From positions 868,001-932,000 of the forward strand of contig QUOL01000002.1 in assembly GCA_009761415.1 (NCBI GenBank): 64,000 nt of DNA. Reading direction: 5' to 3'. How positions within the stretch are numbered: position 1 is the first letter of the stretch; each line of letters opens with the position of its first letter. The notes beneath the pieces are model-generated. The model worked only from the letters and a program-made list of their open reading frames with translations, was not told the origin of the DNA and made no database searches. The stretch comes from Sarcomyxa edulis. Its lineage: Eukaryota; Basidiomycota; Agaricomycetes; Agaricales; Mycenaceae. Positions 24,316-36,822 of this stretch are shown here, piece after piece. The position numbers and the translations under genes are program-made.

Positions 24316-27300
24316 ATGCTCAGAATATGGAAAGAGACTAGGGGGGAGGAAGGCTCATCACGCACGGTTCAGCTTGGACACAACAGCGACCCGATACCCC
24401 AGTCGAGTGGAACTAGTAATAGCACACTACCTTCGGGTGTCGCTAGAGCTGCTTCCCCAACCTCTGGTGATGCTATCCAGGTCACTGACGTTCCTGGCAG
24501 CCAGATATCTTCCAAGAGGTTCAGGGAAGAGGCTTACGAACTCGAGCTCACTCCAGACGATGATTTCGATCATCCTACAAAGAAGTCAAAGACCGAACAT
24601 CCTATAGTAGTCCAAGACTTCCTGAGAAATCATCTTCCTGAAATTCTTGATGGTTCCCAACCCGAAGCTGGGCCTTCCTATCTCCTCACTGCGGATATTG
24701 AGGAACAGGCTATCGAGCAGGCTAAACAGGAAAACAGTAACGTCTATTCATTTTCATTGAAAAATACCTAGGGACTCATCACAATTCAAGCTATAATCCT
24801 ACAGTTGCCAGTTGCCATACCCAAACTTGTTGCCCGTCTCCTGAGCTGGGAAATAGACGAGGAATGTTCTAGGAGAGAATCCGCCACTGGACGTTTCGCA
24901 CTGATCGTGGTCGAGTAAGGCCATACTTCCCAGTTCTAGCATCTTGCCTACTGAGACTTTCCTCTCTAGGGACGACACAGCTGTCGAAAGTTACAAATTG
25001 AAGCTGGAAGCCGAATGCGATCTCACAATTGGAACGTATCTCGAATATCAACGGTTACAGGAAGATCCGTGGCTAGAATTGTCATTAATGGACGCTATCA
25101 TCATTTCTGCTACCGTGAGATTCATTTCATAGCTACAGCAGTCTATCTCTTTGACACTCTGATTTGTCCTAGTCTCTGCTGGACTCCCTCCTCCAAGAAA
25201 CTCTCATCCTGACTCAGTCGTATCTCTTGCTCATCCTCGATGCTCAGAACATCAAGAATCAAGACTCGCATCCCCTTATACCCACCATAAAGGTGATGAA
25301 CGAGTTTTATCACGTTGCAGTTACGGCCTCCCGACCAAAGGTCCTTGCTGTGGCCGCTCTTCCACCCGATCGTTGGTTCCATTTCGATTCTGCGGCTTTG
25401 AAATTGGAAAGTGCCTTGGACGCTAAAGTCTTTGGTGTGTCCGATGACAGACGAGCAGAAATCCTGGCATTGCCCGATCGACCAAACGAGGTGGTGTTCC
25501 TATATGATAGCTCATTCCGGAAGCTTGGGACCAGATTATTTCGGAAATTACACAATCTTGATCCTTCCGAGAAAATATTTCGACGTCACTTCAGAGCAGC
25601 ACGATACGCTCTTCTTGAAGTGGGTGCGTGCGCTTCTGATTTGGTATGGCGTCGCGCCACAAAGGACATCGAGGCCAACGTCGAACCCTTCTATGAGGAG
25701 GAAGAAGAGCCACAACCGGGTTCAATTGGATCTCCAATAAAAATCAAAAACAAGATCTTAGATCTTGTAAAAAATTGGGCGTATACTATGCCTAACCTCG
25801 ACCCTAGCTCCCGAGGCTTCAATGTATCACCGAAGTTCCTGAGATTGGTTCAGATCCTAAAGTCGTGTAAGGTGTATGGTGAAGCTTTCCGTGGTATAAT
25901 CTTCGGTGAGTACATCCACAGTTCCACAGTGCAAACAAAGTCCTGATTCAATCATAGTCCACAGGCGAGCCATAGCTTTCGTTCTTGTTGATTTATTGCG
26001 CACTTTGGATGAGCACCTTCGGTTCATCCGTCCCTGTGCTGTGGTTGGACATGATCCATCGATGCGTCCTGAACAACAGGTGGGGGGTTATCTAATTCGC
26101 CTGCGCAGTCATAGTCTCATTTCTTTTCAGCAAGAAATCTTCCGGAGTTTTGCCACGGGTACTTTCAATCTCCTCGTGGCTACCAAATCCATGGAAGATC
26201 TCGATGTGCCCAAAGCCACTATCGTCATCCGGTCTGTTTTTCGGTTCTTGTCAAGCTTCAGACTGCTGACTCGAATTCTTCTTTCCTTGTTGCTGAACAA
26301 GATTTGATCTCTTTGAAAGTCAGGTTTCTCATGCATATGTTCGTGCCCGTACCCGTGGTCGTGAAAGCCATCTGGTGCATATGGTAGAGCGGGGCAATGA
26401 TGTCCATCGCCGGATTCTCTCTCAGATAACTTACTTGGATGCGAGTATGCTGCGCTGGACGGAAATCTTGTGTAACAGTCCTGGAAGCTCAATCCCGCCT
26501 CGTACTCTCCGGGAGACCATAAACCCATATCATTCTGATAGTGAGGACGAAGACGAGATACCAGAGCCATTCATCAAAGATCCAACTACTAGTGGACGCA
26601 TCTATCTTCAGGATGCGACCACTGTAGTCTACCGCTTCGCAGCAAGCTTAGGGATCAATGAGGATGACTCTTCGGTGGATCGTCCTTTGTTCGAATTCTC
26701 TGAAACACAACGAGAGCCTGGAGTCTCGCGCGCCTACGCTTGCACTGTTGTCTTCCCCCAATCTCCCATCGATGAGATTACCGGTCCATCTTCTTTCTCA
26801 ATGGATCATGCACGGCGTGCGGCGTGTTACCAGGCTTGCGTCGAGCTTTTTCAAGCAGGTTTCTTGGATTACCGACTTTTCCCCTTGCCTTCTAGCGTTG
26901 TCGCTAAACATGACCTAGATTCAACGACTGGGACTGTTCGAATCAACCTGGACTCGTCGGGGAAAGACAATCTTCCTCCCCAGGGAGTTGACGCGTCTAA
27001 TAAGTCTGTCGGAACGCGCTGTTACCCGTGTAAAAGGCCTGATTTTTGGTCAAATACCGCAGCCATGCCAGCGACAACCCTTTATCCTACTATAATATCT
27101 ACTGATCATCCCGACGAAGCTACCCAAGCTCATGCTCCGATGTTGATACTCACGCGACAGCCTCTGCCTTCGTTGGCAAGTTTCAAATTATTTTTCTCTG
27201 GCGTGACTGCGATGGTCAAATTTCGACAAGGGGCTTCTTTTGACGTGTACGAGACACAGCTCGAGGATCTTTATTTGTATACCCTCAGAATATGCCGTGC

Positions 27301-30300
27301 TATAGCCAACAAACCATTCGCCTGTTCCCTAGAAAACATGCAATATCTTTTCTGTCCTCTAGGTCTCGGCTGGGACGAACCGATGCACGTTGAAAGCACT
27401 AATCGTTGGGATCTACCCCGGGTTGTCGACTACATCCCCTGGGACCTCGTTAATCAAGCGGCAGAGACCTGGGCCGTTCCCCTCAAATCAGATACTGCAG
27501 AGGAAATGGCAGAAGATATCGAAGGTGCGGTGATACAAGATCGATGGGCAGAATTCACCAGGCGGTACGACGCGTTGAAAGTCAGACCCGATTTGACCCC
27601 GCTGAGTAAGCCAGCAGATAGTCCGGTGCGTTCCAATTCACGTTCTCGTAATCGAAGAAAACTCATCATACTATTTTCAGAGAGAAGCAAATTACGAAAA
27701 CTTGGTCGAGTATTGTAAAGCCCGCAGAAAGGGTTTCGAGGGATTGAAAGACTATACCCAACCTCTCATTGAAGTGTCGAAAGTGCCAGGGGTACTGAAT
27801 CATCTGACTCCTGGGTCTCAGTCTCTGACAGCTTCGTCCAAAGCCCCAGCAAAATGTGTGTGCCAATCTCGAACATTACCTTCGTTTCTAAATATTTTAC
27901 ATATATGTCTAGACTTGATACCCGAATTATGCGCTAAATTTACCATTCCTTCGACGTGAGTCAATCTGTGCGTTTTATTCTCACTCGGAGACGAATTGAT
28001 ATCCGTTCGAACAGCACGTTTCGAACTGCAATACTTTTACCTTCTATCACTCGTAGAATCGACGATTTCCTAGTAGTCAAGGAGCTGAACGCCAAATTCT
28101 TCGACCATGCAATATCTGAGCATTTGTTACACGTTGCCATATCCGCACCATCAGCAGGCATCGAATACGACTATGAGAGGTTGGAGCTGCTCGGTGAGCT
28201 ACGACTATCCATCGTCTGGCGCTGATGCTCTGATGTACTGATAGATCCGTGCCCCAGGTGATGCTTTTCTGAAATATCTGTCTTCGGTATACGTCTTTGT
28301 GACAAATCCGGAACAGAGTGAGGGGTCTTTGCATGTCGACCGGCAGAAAATTATCAGCAACAAGTCTCTGCTCCACAATGCCAGCCGAGTTGGTTTACCT
28401 CCGTACATCCAAGCCAAACCGTTTACGTTCAAGGTGTGGCAACCACCCAATTTTCAGATCGTAACACCGCCGATACAGCCCAAAGCAGCCAAGAAGACAG
28501 ATACGGAGGAGAAGGTAGACGAAAAAGGGGGCACCGAGAGTGTCGACCTGACGGAGCAGAAAGACCAGCCAATGAACGACGAGAGTGGCGTTAATGTCGA
28601 GTCAAACCCTAAGGACCCCCAGGACCCTCCGGAGTCTGTGGCCACCGCCCTCGAAGCTACAGCACCAGACGGTACGGTCGGACCTCAGGTTTCCAAAGAA
28701 CCAACCGAACCAACGGAGGCCTCCCAAGCTGCCAACCCTCCGCTGCCGACGGATGGACCAAAACCAAGAAAACGTACCAAGAAGAAAAAACAACAAGATG
28801 AATTATACAGCCAGTGGCTAGGCGACAAGGTAACGAAATTTATGTCTCGACATGTCACAAACTTCAGTTCTTACATATTGCCCCGCCACTAGGCTGTAGC
28901 GGACGTTGCCGAAGCCATTATTGGAGCTGCATATATCTCAGGAGGTCGGGAAACGGCACTGAAAGTTACAAAAGCGCTGAATATTCCCGTTCCTCATATC
29001 GATCGATGGTCGGATTTCGGACGAAAAGTCCTAGCGCCCCCACCGGGTGTTACCGCAAAGTTGAGGAAGGGATCAATTGAGGCGGTTGAGAAAATCATCG
29101 GGCATAAGTTTCACCGTCCACATCTACTTGCCCAAGCCCTCGTAAGATTCCAGTTCCCTTGTACTTTTTTACTTTGAGGTCCGGAAGACTGACATTTTTT
29201 GTGCAGACGCATGCTTCCATCCAAGGCTATGAAGCGACATCTTATGAGAGACTCGAGTTCCTCGGAGATGCGATATTAGATTTCAGTGAGTATATCTGTC
29301 ATACACCTCTCTTTTTATCACCATTAAAATATGGTTTCGGACGTCAGTGGTAATCCGCCACATCTTTGATCGTGACAAGGAACTGTCGCCCGGAGGATTG
29401 ACACTCCTAAAGGTGGGTCATAACACTCCCAACTCGTCGAGGAACATATTAAGATAAAAACGTCCAGGGCGCTATGGTCTCCAATTCGGCTTTAGCCGCC
29501 GTCTGTGTTTCTTCCGGATTGCAGGAGCACCTTCTTTTCGAGTCGTACCATCTCGCCACAAGTATCCGGATATACGCGAACCAGATCAAAGCTAAACAAG
29601 AGGAGGAACACAAGGCCGCTGACGCAGAGGGTCGACCCTGTGGACAATATTGGTTAGACATCGAGCCTCCCAAAGTATGTTCTTTGTAGTTCCATGCGGT
29701 TGACCACACCATTGACATCATCATCAATACTGTCCTTCTCAGGCACTTTCAGATGTCGTTGAATCCATTATTGGCGCTATTTATCTTTCTGATAACTTCT
29801 CACCCGTGGGTGCAGAGGCACTCTTCGATAACGTGCTAAAGCCTTTCTATGACCGTCATGTCACCCTGAAGACACTCGCACACCATCCAACGAAGACACT
29901 CTTCGAATTGTTCCAAGCACATGGTTGCCAAAAGTTCGAGATGGTCAAAGAAAAGGCCAACATGGTCGTTCATTGCCACGGTAAGGCTGTTTCTCTGCCG
30001 TCATCGACTTTTAATATGCGAGTGGGCGTTTATCTGATTGTTTCATGTCGACTTTCCATATCGATTAGTTCTAGTTCACGACGTCATCCTTGCAACCGCA
30101 GAAGACCATACAGCGACGTTCGCAGCGCGGCGAGCCTCTATATTTGCTCTTGACGCGCTGGAGGGCGACGCAGAGTTCCTGAGTAGGACTTGTGACTGCC
30201 GCACGAGTGCCACAACAAAAAAAGCACAGAAAAAGGCGCTAGAGCAAATCTTACAGGGTTTCGGAGATGAAGAGGCTGAGGAAGATCTAAAGACTGGAGC

Positions 30301-30478
30301 GGATTCTAGGGCTGAGCAGGAACTAAAGGCTGCGCAAGAATCCAAGGCTGATCTTCCTCATGAGGAAGAACCGATACCTGGGGCTCCTCAACTCTTGGAG
30401 GATGTAGCAAATGTGTCCGAGGCTAGGAGCATGTCCATATCACCAGAACCTCAAGAAGACGCCATGGTTGTCGACTGA
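24316..30478 (+). CDS. Dicer-like ribonuclease III with degenerate helicase domain
   Basis: RNA-silencing endonuclease that cuts dsRNA to small RNAs. Order: disordered N-terminus, helicase-like region (~24650-26450), Dicer dimerisation domain (~26580-26900, RIYLQDATTVVYRFAASLG), platform/PAZ-like region (~27130-27700), RNase IIIa, RNase IIIb and a dsRNA-binding-like tail. RNase IIIa has YERLELLG spliced to DAFLKYL, and ADVAEAIIGAAY. RNase IIIb has YERLEFLGDAILDF and SDVVESIIGAIYLSD. All eight acidic catalytic residues appear present. The helicase is not intact: the P-loop is missing (QEN spliced directly to IAIPKLVARLLSW), the DECH box reads DAQN at 25239-25250, and motif VI reads YVRARTRGRES at ~26337. 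An acidic/Pro-rich insert of over 100 residues interrupts RNase IIIa (28455-28800). Frames are intact throughout, so it does not look like a pseudogene. The exact N-terminal start is uncertain. Confidence 0.9.
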
Positions 30479-30671
30479 CTATGTTTTATATGTATATATT
30501 ACGGAGCATACGCGATGGAAGGAATCTCACAAGCTGTACATGTACAACTGTACTCGGAACGTTCAACTTGGAATCAAGTAATATATCCCTTTCTATAAGC
30601 TTCCAAGGTTCCTCTACGAGGTCTACGAGATATACGACTCTTATGAGCTCTTTTTCCTGTTGAGATCCCAG

Positions 30672-31010
30672 TCAAAATTTATGAGTATTAGCTAGTTCGA
30701 GAACCAAGTCAATAGATGCGTACAACTGATATACGGTAGCAACAAAAGGCAGGACGAATCCTACAGCCAAGTAGGCGGCCACCTTCCCTCCAAAGACACC
30801 GCGTTCTCTTCTCGTGAGAGGTTGAGTGAAAGGTAGATGCTGAATTGCATTGTGAATGGTGAGGACATATGATCAAATCTTGAGACTAAGATGTCGACGC
30901 ACATTGTATTCGCCATGGCCATCGGAGAGCCTAGGTGCGCTTGCATGCATAGATCGAGCTAGTACATTGCGACGGAGAATTTGAGAGCGAGCAATGATAG
31001 ATGCAGACAT
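30672..31010 (-). CDS. COX8: Cytochrome c oxidase subunit Cox8 (VIIc family)
   Basis: Small inner-membrane subunit of respiratory complex IV. Two short exons: MSASIIARSQILRRNVLARS, an amphipathic mitochondrial presequence with many Arg, then GHGEYN. An intron with donor GTGCGT follows. Exon 2 reads HLPFTQPLTRRERGVFGGK with one membrane helix, VAAYLAVGFVLPFVATVYQL. The LPF...FGxKVAxxLxxGFxxPF pattern is the COX7C/Cox8 signature. The stop is at 30672-30674. The protein is about 92 residues before processing. It converges on Dicer, whose stop is 193 bp away. Confidence 0.9.
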
Positions 31011-31645
31011 GTTGGCAGTCGGTAGCTCGCCGAGTGCAAAGTGATGTTTAGTGGCGCTGTCTGACCGGGTATTCCCGGCGAATGTCCGCTTTGGTCCGCC
31101 GTCGCGGCTTGCAATTGGTTGTCCACTTCATTATGGCGGGATTCATCGTTTCATAACGAGGACGAGCAGCAACGAAAACATTCAATGCTACCACTAGTCG
31201 TACATAGAAGCGCGTACTAGATGAATAGCCCCATTCGAAGCAAATCCTCAAATCTAGGCCACAAGTCAACGAGATTGTCATCAAGACAGTCCAGACTCTT
31301 GATACAGGGTTGGATGAGGATGAAGCACATCGCATGTAAACAATGTACGCGACCTCTGTACTTGGTAAATGACCCGTGAGGTATATGTTGTCAAAAATGG
31401 AACATTTTTGTGTACAAGAATAGGTAGAAGAACTTCCATGTCAGGGTGACTTGTGATACGTTGTTTGTACTTGGAGAGTGCAGTAGGTGGATAATCAAAT
31501 GGGGGAGAGGTAAGAGGACATGAAGACATGCAAAATGTTGATACGTGGGGTATAGGACTCGATGGACCGGGGTCAGGGTGAGGTCCGAGAGACGATGCGC
31601 GTAGAGAGTATCCACCCATTGCGTGCATAGGAAGGGCATTCGGCC
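31011..31645. other. Intergenic, COX8 promoter
   Basis: About 635 bp between two minus-strand genes. A 115-codon minus-strand ORF (31281-31628) has no recognisable motif and is not called. Confidence 0.45.
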
Positions 31646-32308
31646 TTACGGCTCCGCGTTCACTTCGTCGGTTTCCTGCATAGAGTCAGAATAGAGGGTT
31701 CAAAGACGGAAGCATCTATGGATCACTCACGGCACTAGCGTTTGCGCTGGCGACAGACGCGCCGGGAGTCATGGAATGTGAGTCCCTTTCATTGTGAAAA
31801 GGCTCATCGCTTGAGGTATCGTATTCTGGCCGATCTATCCCGGTAAAATTAGAGCCTAGTGAGAGCCTAGAATATTTCGCAATATCTGTCCGAGAAAGTC
31901 TTGAGCGATTGTAATTGAAAGGATTCGAAGATACAGACTAGATTTCAAGGGAGGACCTGGAGTCATATCTCTCTTCGACGCCTCCAATCCCAAATCCTCG
32001 AGAGTTGCAATTGAATCTGTCGATTTTTCGCTCTTGAGCTTCGCGCTATCGAAGTAAACGAAGCCATGGGGGATATCAATGGGGTTCGCGTCAAACAAGC
32101 TGGTAGAGCCACTCGCATGCCGAGACATTTGCGCTTTGGTGAGAGTTGGACGGTCAGGGTAGGAAACACGAAGGATACCACCGTTCATCCTTTTAGTGGG
32201 ATTGTATCGAGAAGAGCGAAAGACATAAGACGTTGGAAGACTTGGTTTGGCACCAGCAGCGCTATCTTGACCTGTGGATGGTTGTTCAGGCCCAGAAGCA
32301 TCTCTCAT
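31646..32308 (-). CDS. Small hypothetical protein
   Basis: Not recognised. Exon 1 (32308 downwards) encodes RSSRYNPTKRMNGGILRVSY, SRHASGSTSLFDANPIDIP and HGFVYFDSAKLKSEKSTDS, which read as constrained coding sequence. A 50-nt intron joins PPLKS to NIAKYSRLSLGSNFTGIDRP, and a second intron adds ETDEVNAEP with TAA at 31646. The total is about 185 residues, without a signal peptide or membrane segment. The start at 32308 is simply the first ATG in frame; an upstream exon is possible. It is divergent from the aldehyde dehydrogenase (301 bp). Confidence 0.6.
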
Positions 32309-32609
32309 TCAAGTCAAGATGTGCGTGACGTGCTGAGACAGGCTGGAGACAAAATGGAGAGCTGAGTACTGACTCGGAGTCCTTGGGCAATGGGGACGTG
32401 GATGAAAAGCTTAAATTTAGATCCGTTTATCTGGCGCGGCTATAGATCATGTGCACGTTCTCCCCACCCTTATCTATGTCGCTTCCCGGCAGATAATAGC
32501 CCAGGTATAATCAAAATCAAACTCGATGCTTTTACGGTGTGGTTCTCATCCTTTATCAGGTATCTGGCTCCCTTATGGCAGGCGTCTATCTTCTCTCTTT
32601 CGCACCACC
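32309..32609. promoter_or_regulatory. Divergent promoter region upstream of aldehyde dehydrogenase
   Basis: 301 bp between two divergent start codons. No specific operator motif was recognised. Confidence 0.4.
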
Positions 32610-35600
32610 ATGTCTCAACCAGTATCCATCGCAATCCCCAAGCTCAACAAGTCAATCCTCGTCCCTACTGGACTATTCATTAACAATGAATTCGTTCCTT
32701 CGGTTGACTCCAAGGAACTGATCCAGTACGTTCGCTTGATTTGAATTGATCGATAAGTATCTGGTGTTGAGGTTCGCTGCAGCGCCGTAAATCCGTCGAC
32801 GGAGGAAGTCATCTGTTCCATCGTTGCAGGTTTGTGAGATCGTCCTGCTGGATGAATCTGGTATCCGCTTATCTCGAACATATAAAAGCATCTGTCAAGG
32901 ACATAGATGTCGCTGTGGCTGCGGCCCGAGAGGCATTCAAGACCACCTGGGGCAAGAACATCACCGGCTTCGAACGGGCCAAGTTATTGAACAAGCTCGC
33001 CGATTTGATTGAAAGGGATGCTCAGGAACTTGCTGAACTTGAATCTCTCAACAACGGGAAACCCGTTGCTATTGCCAGGTCATTACTATATAATCAACAA
33101 ACTTTCACTCGCAATTTATCTGACCCCATGAAACAGAGACTTTGACATCGGAGATAGCGTCCAATGCCTTCGATACTATGCTGGCTGGGCTGACAAGATC
33201 GTTGGTGAAGTGCGTGCATGGATTCTCTTCTCGCAGTCTGCATCCGAGTCCTGATACGAAGGTGACAGACCATTGAAGTGGACAACCGTACTAAGCTCGC
33301 CTTCACTCGCCATGAACCAATAGGCGTCTGTGGTCAGATGTAATTATTCATCCTGTTCCTCTTTTTTTTATTTTCTCGAAAGTCTTAGCTTACGACACTG
33401 CTCGATTCACTCCCTTCCTGTGTCCCCTCTGACAGTATCCCGTGGAACTATCCTATTAATATGTGGTAAGTTTTGGGACTGACACCGTCATGTGGACAGA
33501 TCTTCTTGGAATTTAACTCAACCACCGACGTCTTTCTTCCAGGTCATGGAAAGTTGCTCCAGCTTTAGCATGCGGTTGTACAATCGTAATGAAACCGTCT
33601 GAGCTCACTCCTCTGACCGCGCTTGTATGTAAAAATGCCCCGTAACACCGAATTCGATGTTAACTTGACCATTTTCGGACTTTAGAAACTCTGTGAGCTC
33701 GTCAAGGAGGCCGGGTGCGATTCAGCTTGGTTACCAGTATAGTCCTTACACTCACTCACGTACTATTGAAACAGATTCCCCCCTGGTGTCGTCAACACTG
33801 TCCCCTCCCTTGGTAGCATTGGTGGCGCAGCCCTGGCATCTCACCTTGATGTAGACAAAGTCGCTTTCACGGGCTCCACTGTCGTCGGCCGTAAGATCAT
33901 GGAAGCTGCTTCAAAAAGCAATCTCAAGAAGGTGTGTCATCGAATTTGCTTTAACCAATTAATTCGACAGCTTCGCCCTTGCACCAATTTCATCCCGGAT
34001 AAATGACTTGAAACTGAGATGTGCATGTCATTGCAGGTCTCCTTGGAGCTAGGAGGGAAATCGCCGCATATCGTGTTCGAGTCTGCAGATTTGGATCAAG
34101 GTCGGTCTTCACTCTATCTCTTACATACTTTCTCTTTTTTTTGTTTTTCCTTCTCGACTGTTTTGGCCGCAAAGACGAACGAGTCTATCAACTGCGATGC
34201 TGTGTCGAGATGACGGCAGACTCTATCAACGTTGTTGCTGCGGCACGTTGCAGAATGACGGGAAATAAACTCGTTTCCTGGAAGGTGGCGGGGAGTTGTC
34301 AAGTCCACCATGGACGGACAATCTCCTCGGGACATTCACTTGACCTACAATGGACTTACAGAGACAGTCTTGACGCGTTGTTGCCGCTGAATGGAGCAGT
34401 GGAGCCACGAGTTGGCTTCGTTCTGGAAGGAGTCGAGGATCGCTGGGCTGGACGTTGGAAATTGCGATGGTATGAGTTGCTGAAGTAGCTGGAAGCGACG
34501 TTTTGGAGTGGCCCTGCGAGTAACACTAAAGTAACGCATTGGTAACATTCGGTTGTTGGCTTGACGTCGGAAATTGCGATGGCACGGTGGTCGGCTGGCT
34601 GGAGGCGTCTTGGAGTGACCCTGCGATTCCGACTGGGTGGATAGAGTAATACTATGGACGGAGGACATAGCTGTTGGATGGATCTGCTCCTAGTATTTGC
34701 TTGATAGCTTCATCTCTGTTTGACTGACACCATTTCTCTGGCATGATGCCGGGATATTGCAGGAGCATAGTCTGACATCCGTTTATTTCCAGCGGCAAAT
34801 TGGGCATGCTTGGGCATCTTATACAATTCGGGACAGGATTGTACTGCGGGATCGCGATTATACGTCCAAGATAGCATCTACGACAAATTTGTGGAGATGC
34901 TTGTAACTAAAGTAAAGCAGCTTGTCGTCGGTGATGGACTGGATGAGAAAACTACCGGAGGTCCCGTCGTAAGTTCCTTTGTTTCTTCAAGTGTTGGTCT
35001 CGCTAACACTATGTATACCGCGATTCGTTGTGGTTGAAAGGTCTCGAAAGGACAATATGATCGCGTATGGGGCTACATCGAGGCCGGGAAGCTGGAGGGC
35101 GCCAAAGTGATTCTTGGAGGGGAGAAACGAGGCGGAAAGGGATTCTTCGTCGAGCCTACCAGTAAGCCCCTTCCGCGTCGACGATGAAACTGCTGGCAAA
35201 CTAAGAGGTCCATTTCCTTTTCTCGCTCCCGCCCGATAGTTTTCGCTGACATCCGGCCTGACATGAAAATCGTGAGTCCAACATTTTCAACTCCTCACGG
35301 TTGCTTACTCTTCCGTTGTCAAAGGTCAAAGAGGAGGTAAGAAAAATCACGGCAGCTGTCCTTGTTTTTCTGATCTGAATTGTCTTCCTCGCTTCGTTTA
35401 TCTGGGCTTCATTTCGCTAGATATTCGGGCCTGTTCTAGTAGTTGGTAAGTTCAAGACCGAGGACGAAGCCATTGCCCTGGCGAACGACACCACATATGG
35501 CCTAGGAGCCGGTATCCACTCCAGTCAGCACGATTTCCCGATTCAACGTATACTGAATGCGACCCTAACCTCACCACCTTCTCGGATTCTTATCCCTGCA

Positions 35601-36044
35601 AACTTTTTGCCTTTCGACAGATGACGCGAACCAGTGCATGCGTGTTTCATCTGCCCTCGAGGCAGGTACCGTAAGCTGAAATTGACTTCTACTGCACGTT
35701 GTACCACCTGACCACTTCGTGGCCTACAGGTTTGGGTTAATCAGTACAATATCCTGCACAACAACGTGCCATTCGGCGGTAAGTTTTTTTCTCCAATGAT
35801 AATATTACATATGATTTGATGTTTCTCTTTCCCCGGTGGATTAGGCAAGAAGCAGTCTGGAATTGGTGCGTCAACTCAAATACCATCTGACTGCGCAACG
35901 GTCGCTTCGATCCTTCCGAATTGTCTACTGACTGGGGCTATCTCTTCATCAGGACGCGAGCTCGGGAGCTATGCGCTGGAAGAATACACGTCCGTCAAGG
36001 CCGTGCACTGGAACTTTGGCGAAAAATTGGCCTGGCCGATGTAG
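32610..36044 (+). CDS. NAD(P)-dependent aldehyde dehydrogenase (ALDH1/2-like)
   Basis: Oxidises aldehydes to acids. The start at 32610 gives [19 protein letters not shown] with no obvious mitochondrial presequence. Around a dozen short introns split the gene. Conserved blocks in order are [54 protein letters not shown] and [14 protein letters not shown] (catalytic Glu). Then come [16 protein letters not shown] (catalytic Cys), [29 protein letters not shown] and the end [10 protein letters not shown]. The total is about 500 residues, normal for the family. One intron (34101-34792, 692 bp) is more than ten times the size of the others yet joins ADLDQ to [14 protein letters not shown] without loss. 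Confidence 0.95.
34451..34626. repeat. Direct repeat pair inside ALDH intron
   Basis: Two degenerate copies (34451-34518 and 34563-34626) begin GACGT(T/C)GGAAATTGCGATGG and end TTGGAGTG(G/A)CCCTGCGA. They are separated by ~44 bp with repeated GTAAC motifs. They lie in the 692-bp intron and suggest a transposon-derived or expanded repeat. Confidence 0.75.
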
Positions 36045-36822
36045 GGCCTCGAGAGAGATCCAACTAAAGCTGTAAAATCTCGATGCGATTCAAGACAGCG
36101 TGGTGTACGATACTTGGTACCTTCGAAGACAACCATCAAAAATATATGTATCACAATTTTCCGTTCTCTAACTACTGAACAAGTCGGCGTCCTTGTACTC
36201 ATTTTGGACCGAGGCAATAAAGTGATTATGCGGCTTATCACGCTTTGTCGCATACGTAAAGACGGGATCACCGCTCGGGCACGTTCACATCTGTGGAGAT
36301 GGCCTTTGTTCAATATCAAGCAATGCGCTATTGGAAAGTTGGTCAAAGAACTGGTCCCAGAGCACGTTTTCCGATCAACAAAGTCCGACCCTATCCCCGG
36401 CGACTTCATGCTCCGCGCCCACTCAGCGAAGCCTGAGTGGGAACCTTGATTTTTTTGAGAATAAATATGGATATCACTGAACCCTAGTACGGTACATGAG
36501 GGAAAGATATTATTACCGTGAAAATATCGCGGACGGAGAGGCATGGATCATAATCTAGAAGTGCATAACACCAGAACTTCGAAAGTCAAGCCGAATCGAA
36601 TCACCGAAGAGATGATCGGACACTACATATGACCTTGTAGGAGATACGCGTTAATAGAGAGGGTCGTGGTACAGCGAGGCGGAACTTACAGGGTTAAGTT
36701 TTACGGTGCAGAAAAATGTTGTCTGCCATATCCACAGCGACAGACCCCGTATTGGTTACACTCACACCTGGAACGCGATGAATACGCGTTCGTCAGTAGC
36801 GCTGTGTTCAAGGGGAAGAGAC
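36045..36822. other. Convergent intergenic region with a perfect hairpin
   Basis: About 780 bp between converging genes. No coding sequence is supported. A 9-bp perfect inverted repeat with a 6-nt loop lies at 36418-36441 (CCCACTCAG / CTGAGTGGG). Confidence 0.5.

Noticed and set aside
24316..30478. Dicer locus as a pseudogene
   Set aside because: Despite the broken helicase motifs, every exon stays open and both RNase III catalytic sets are preserved, which neutral decay would not maintain.
31281..31628. 115-codon minus-strand ORF between COX8 and the small hypothetical gene
   Set aside because: Low-complexity Pro/Ser/His content, no motif, and it sits where a promoter and 3' UTR are expected.
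34021..34488. 155-codon plus-strand ORF crossing into the large ALDH intron
   Set aside because: It overlaps an ALDH exon in another frame and has no recognisable domain; the intron repeats are the real feature.
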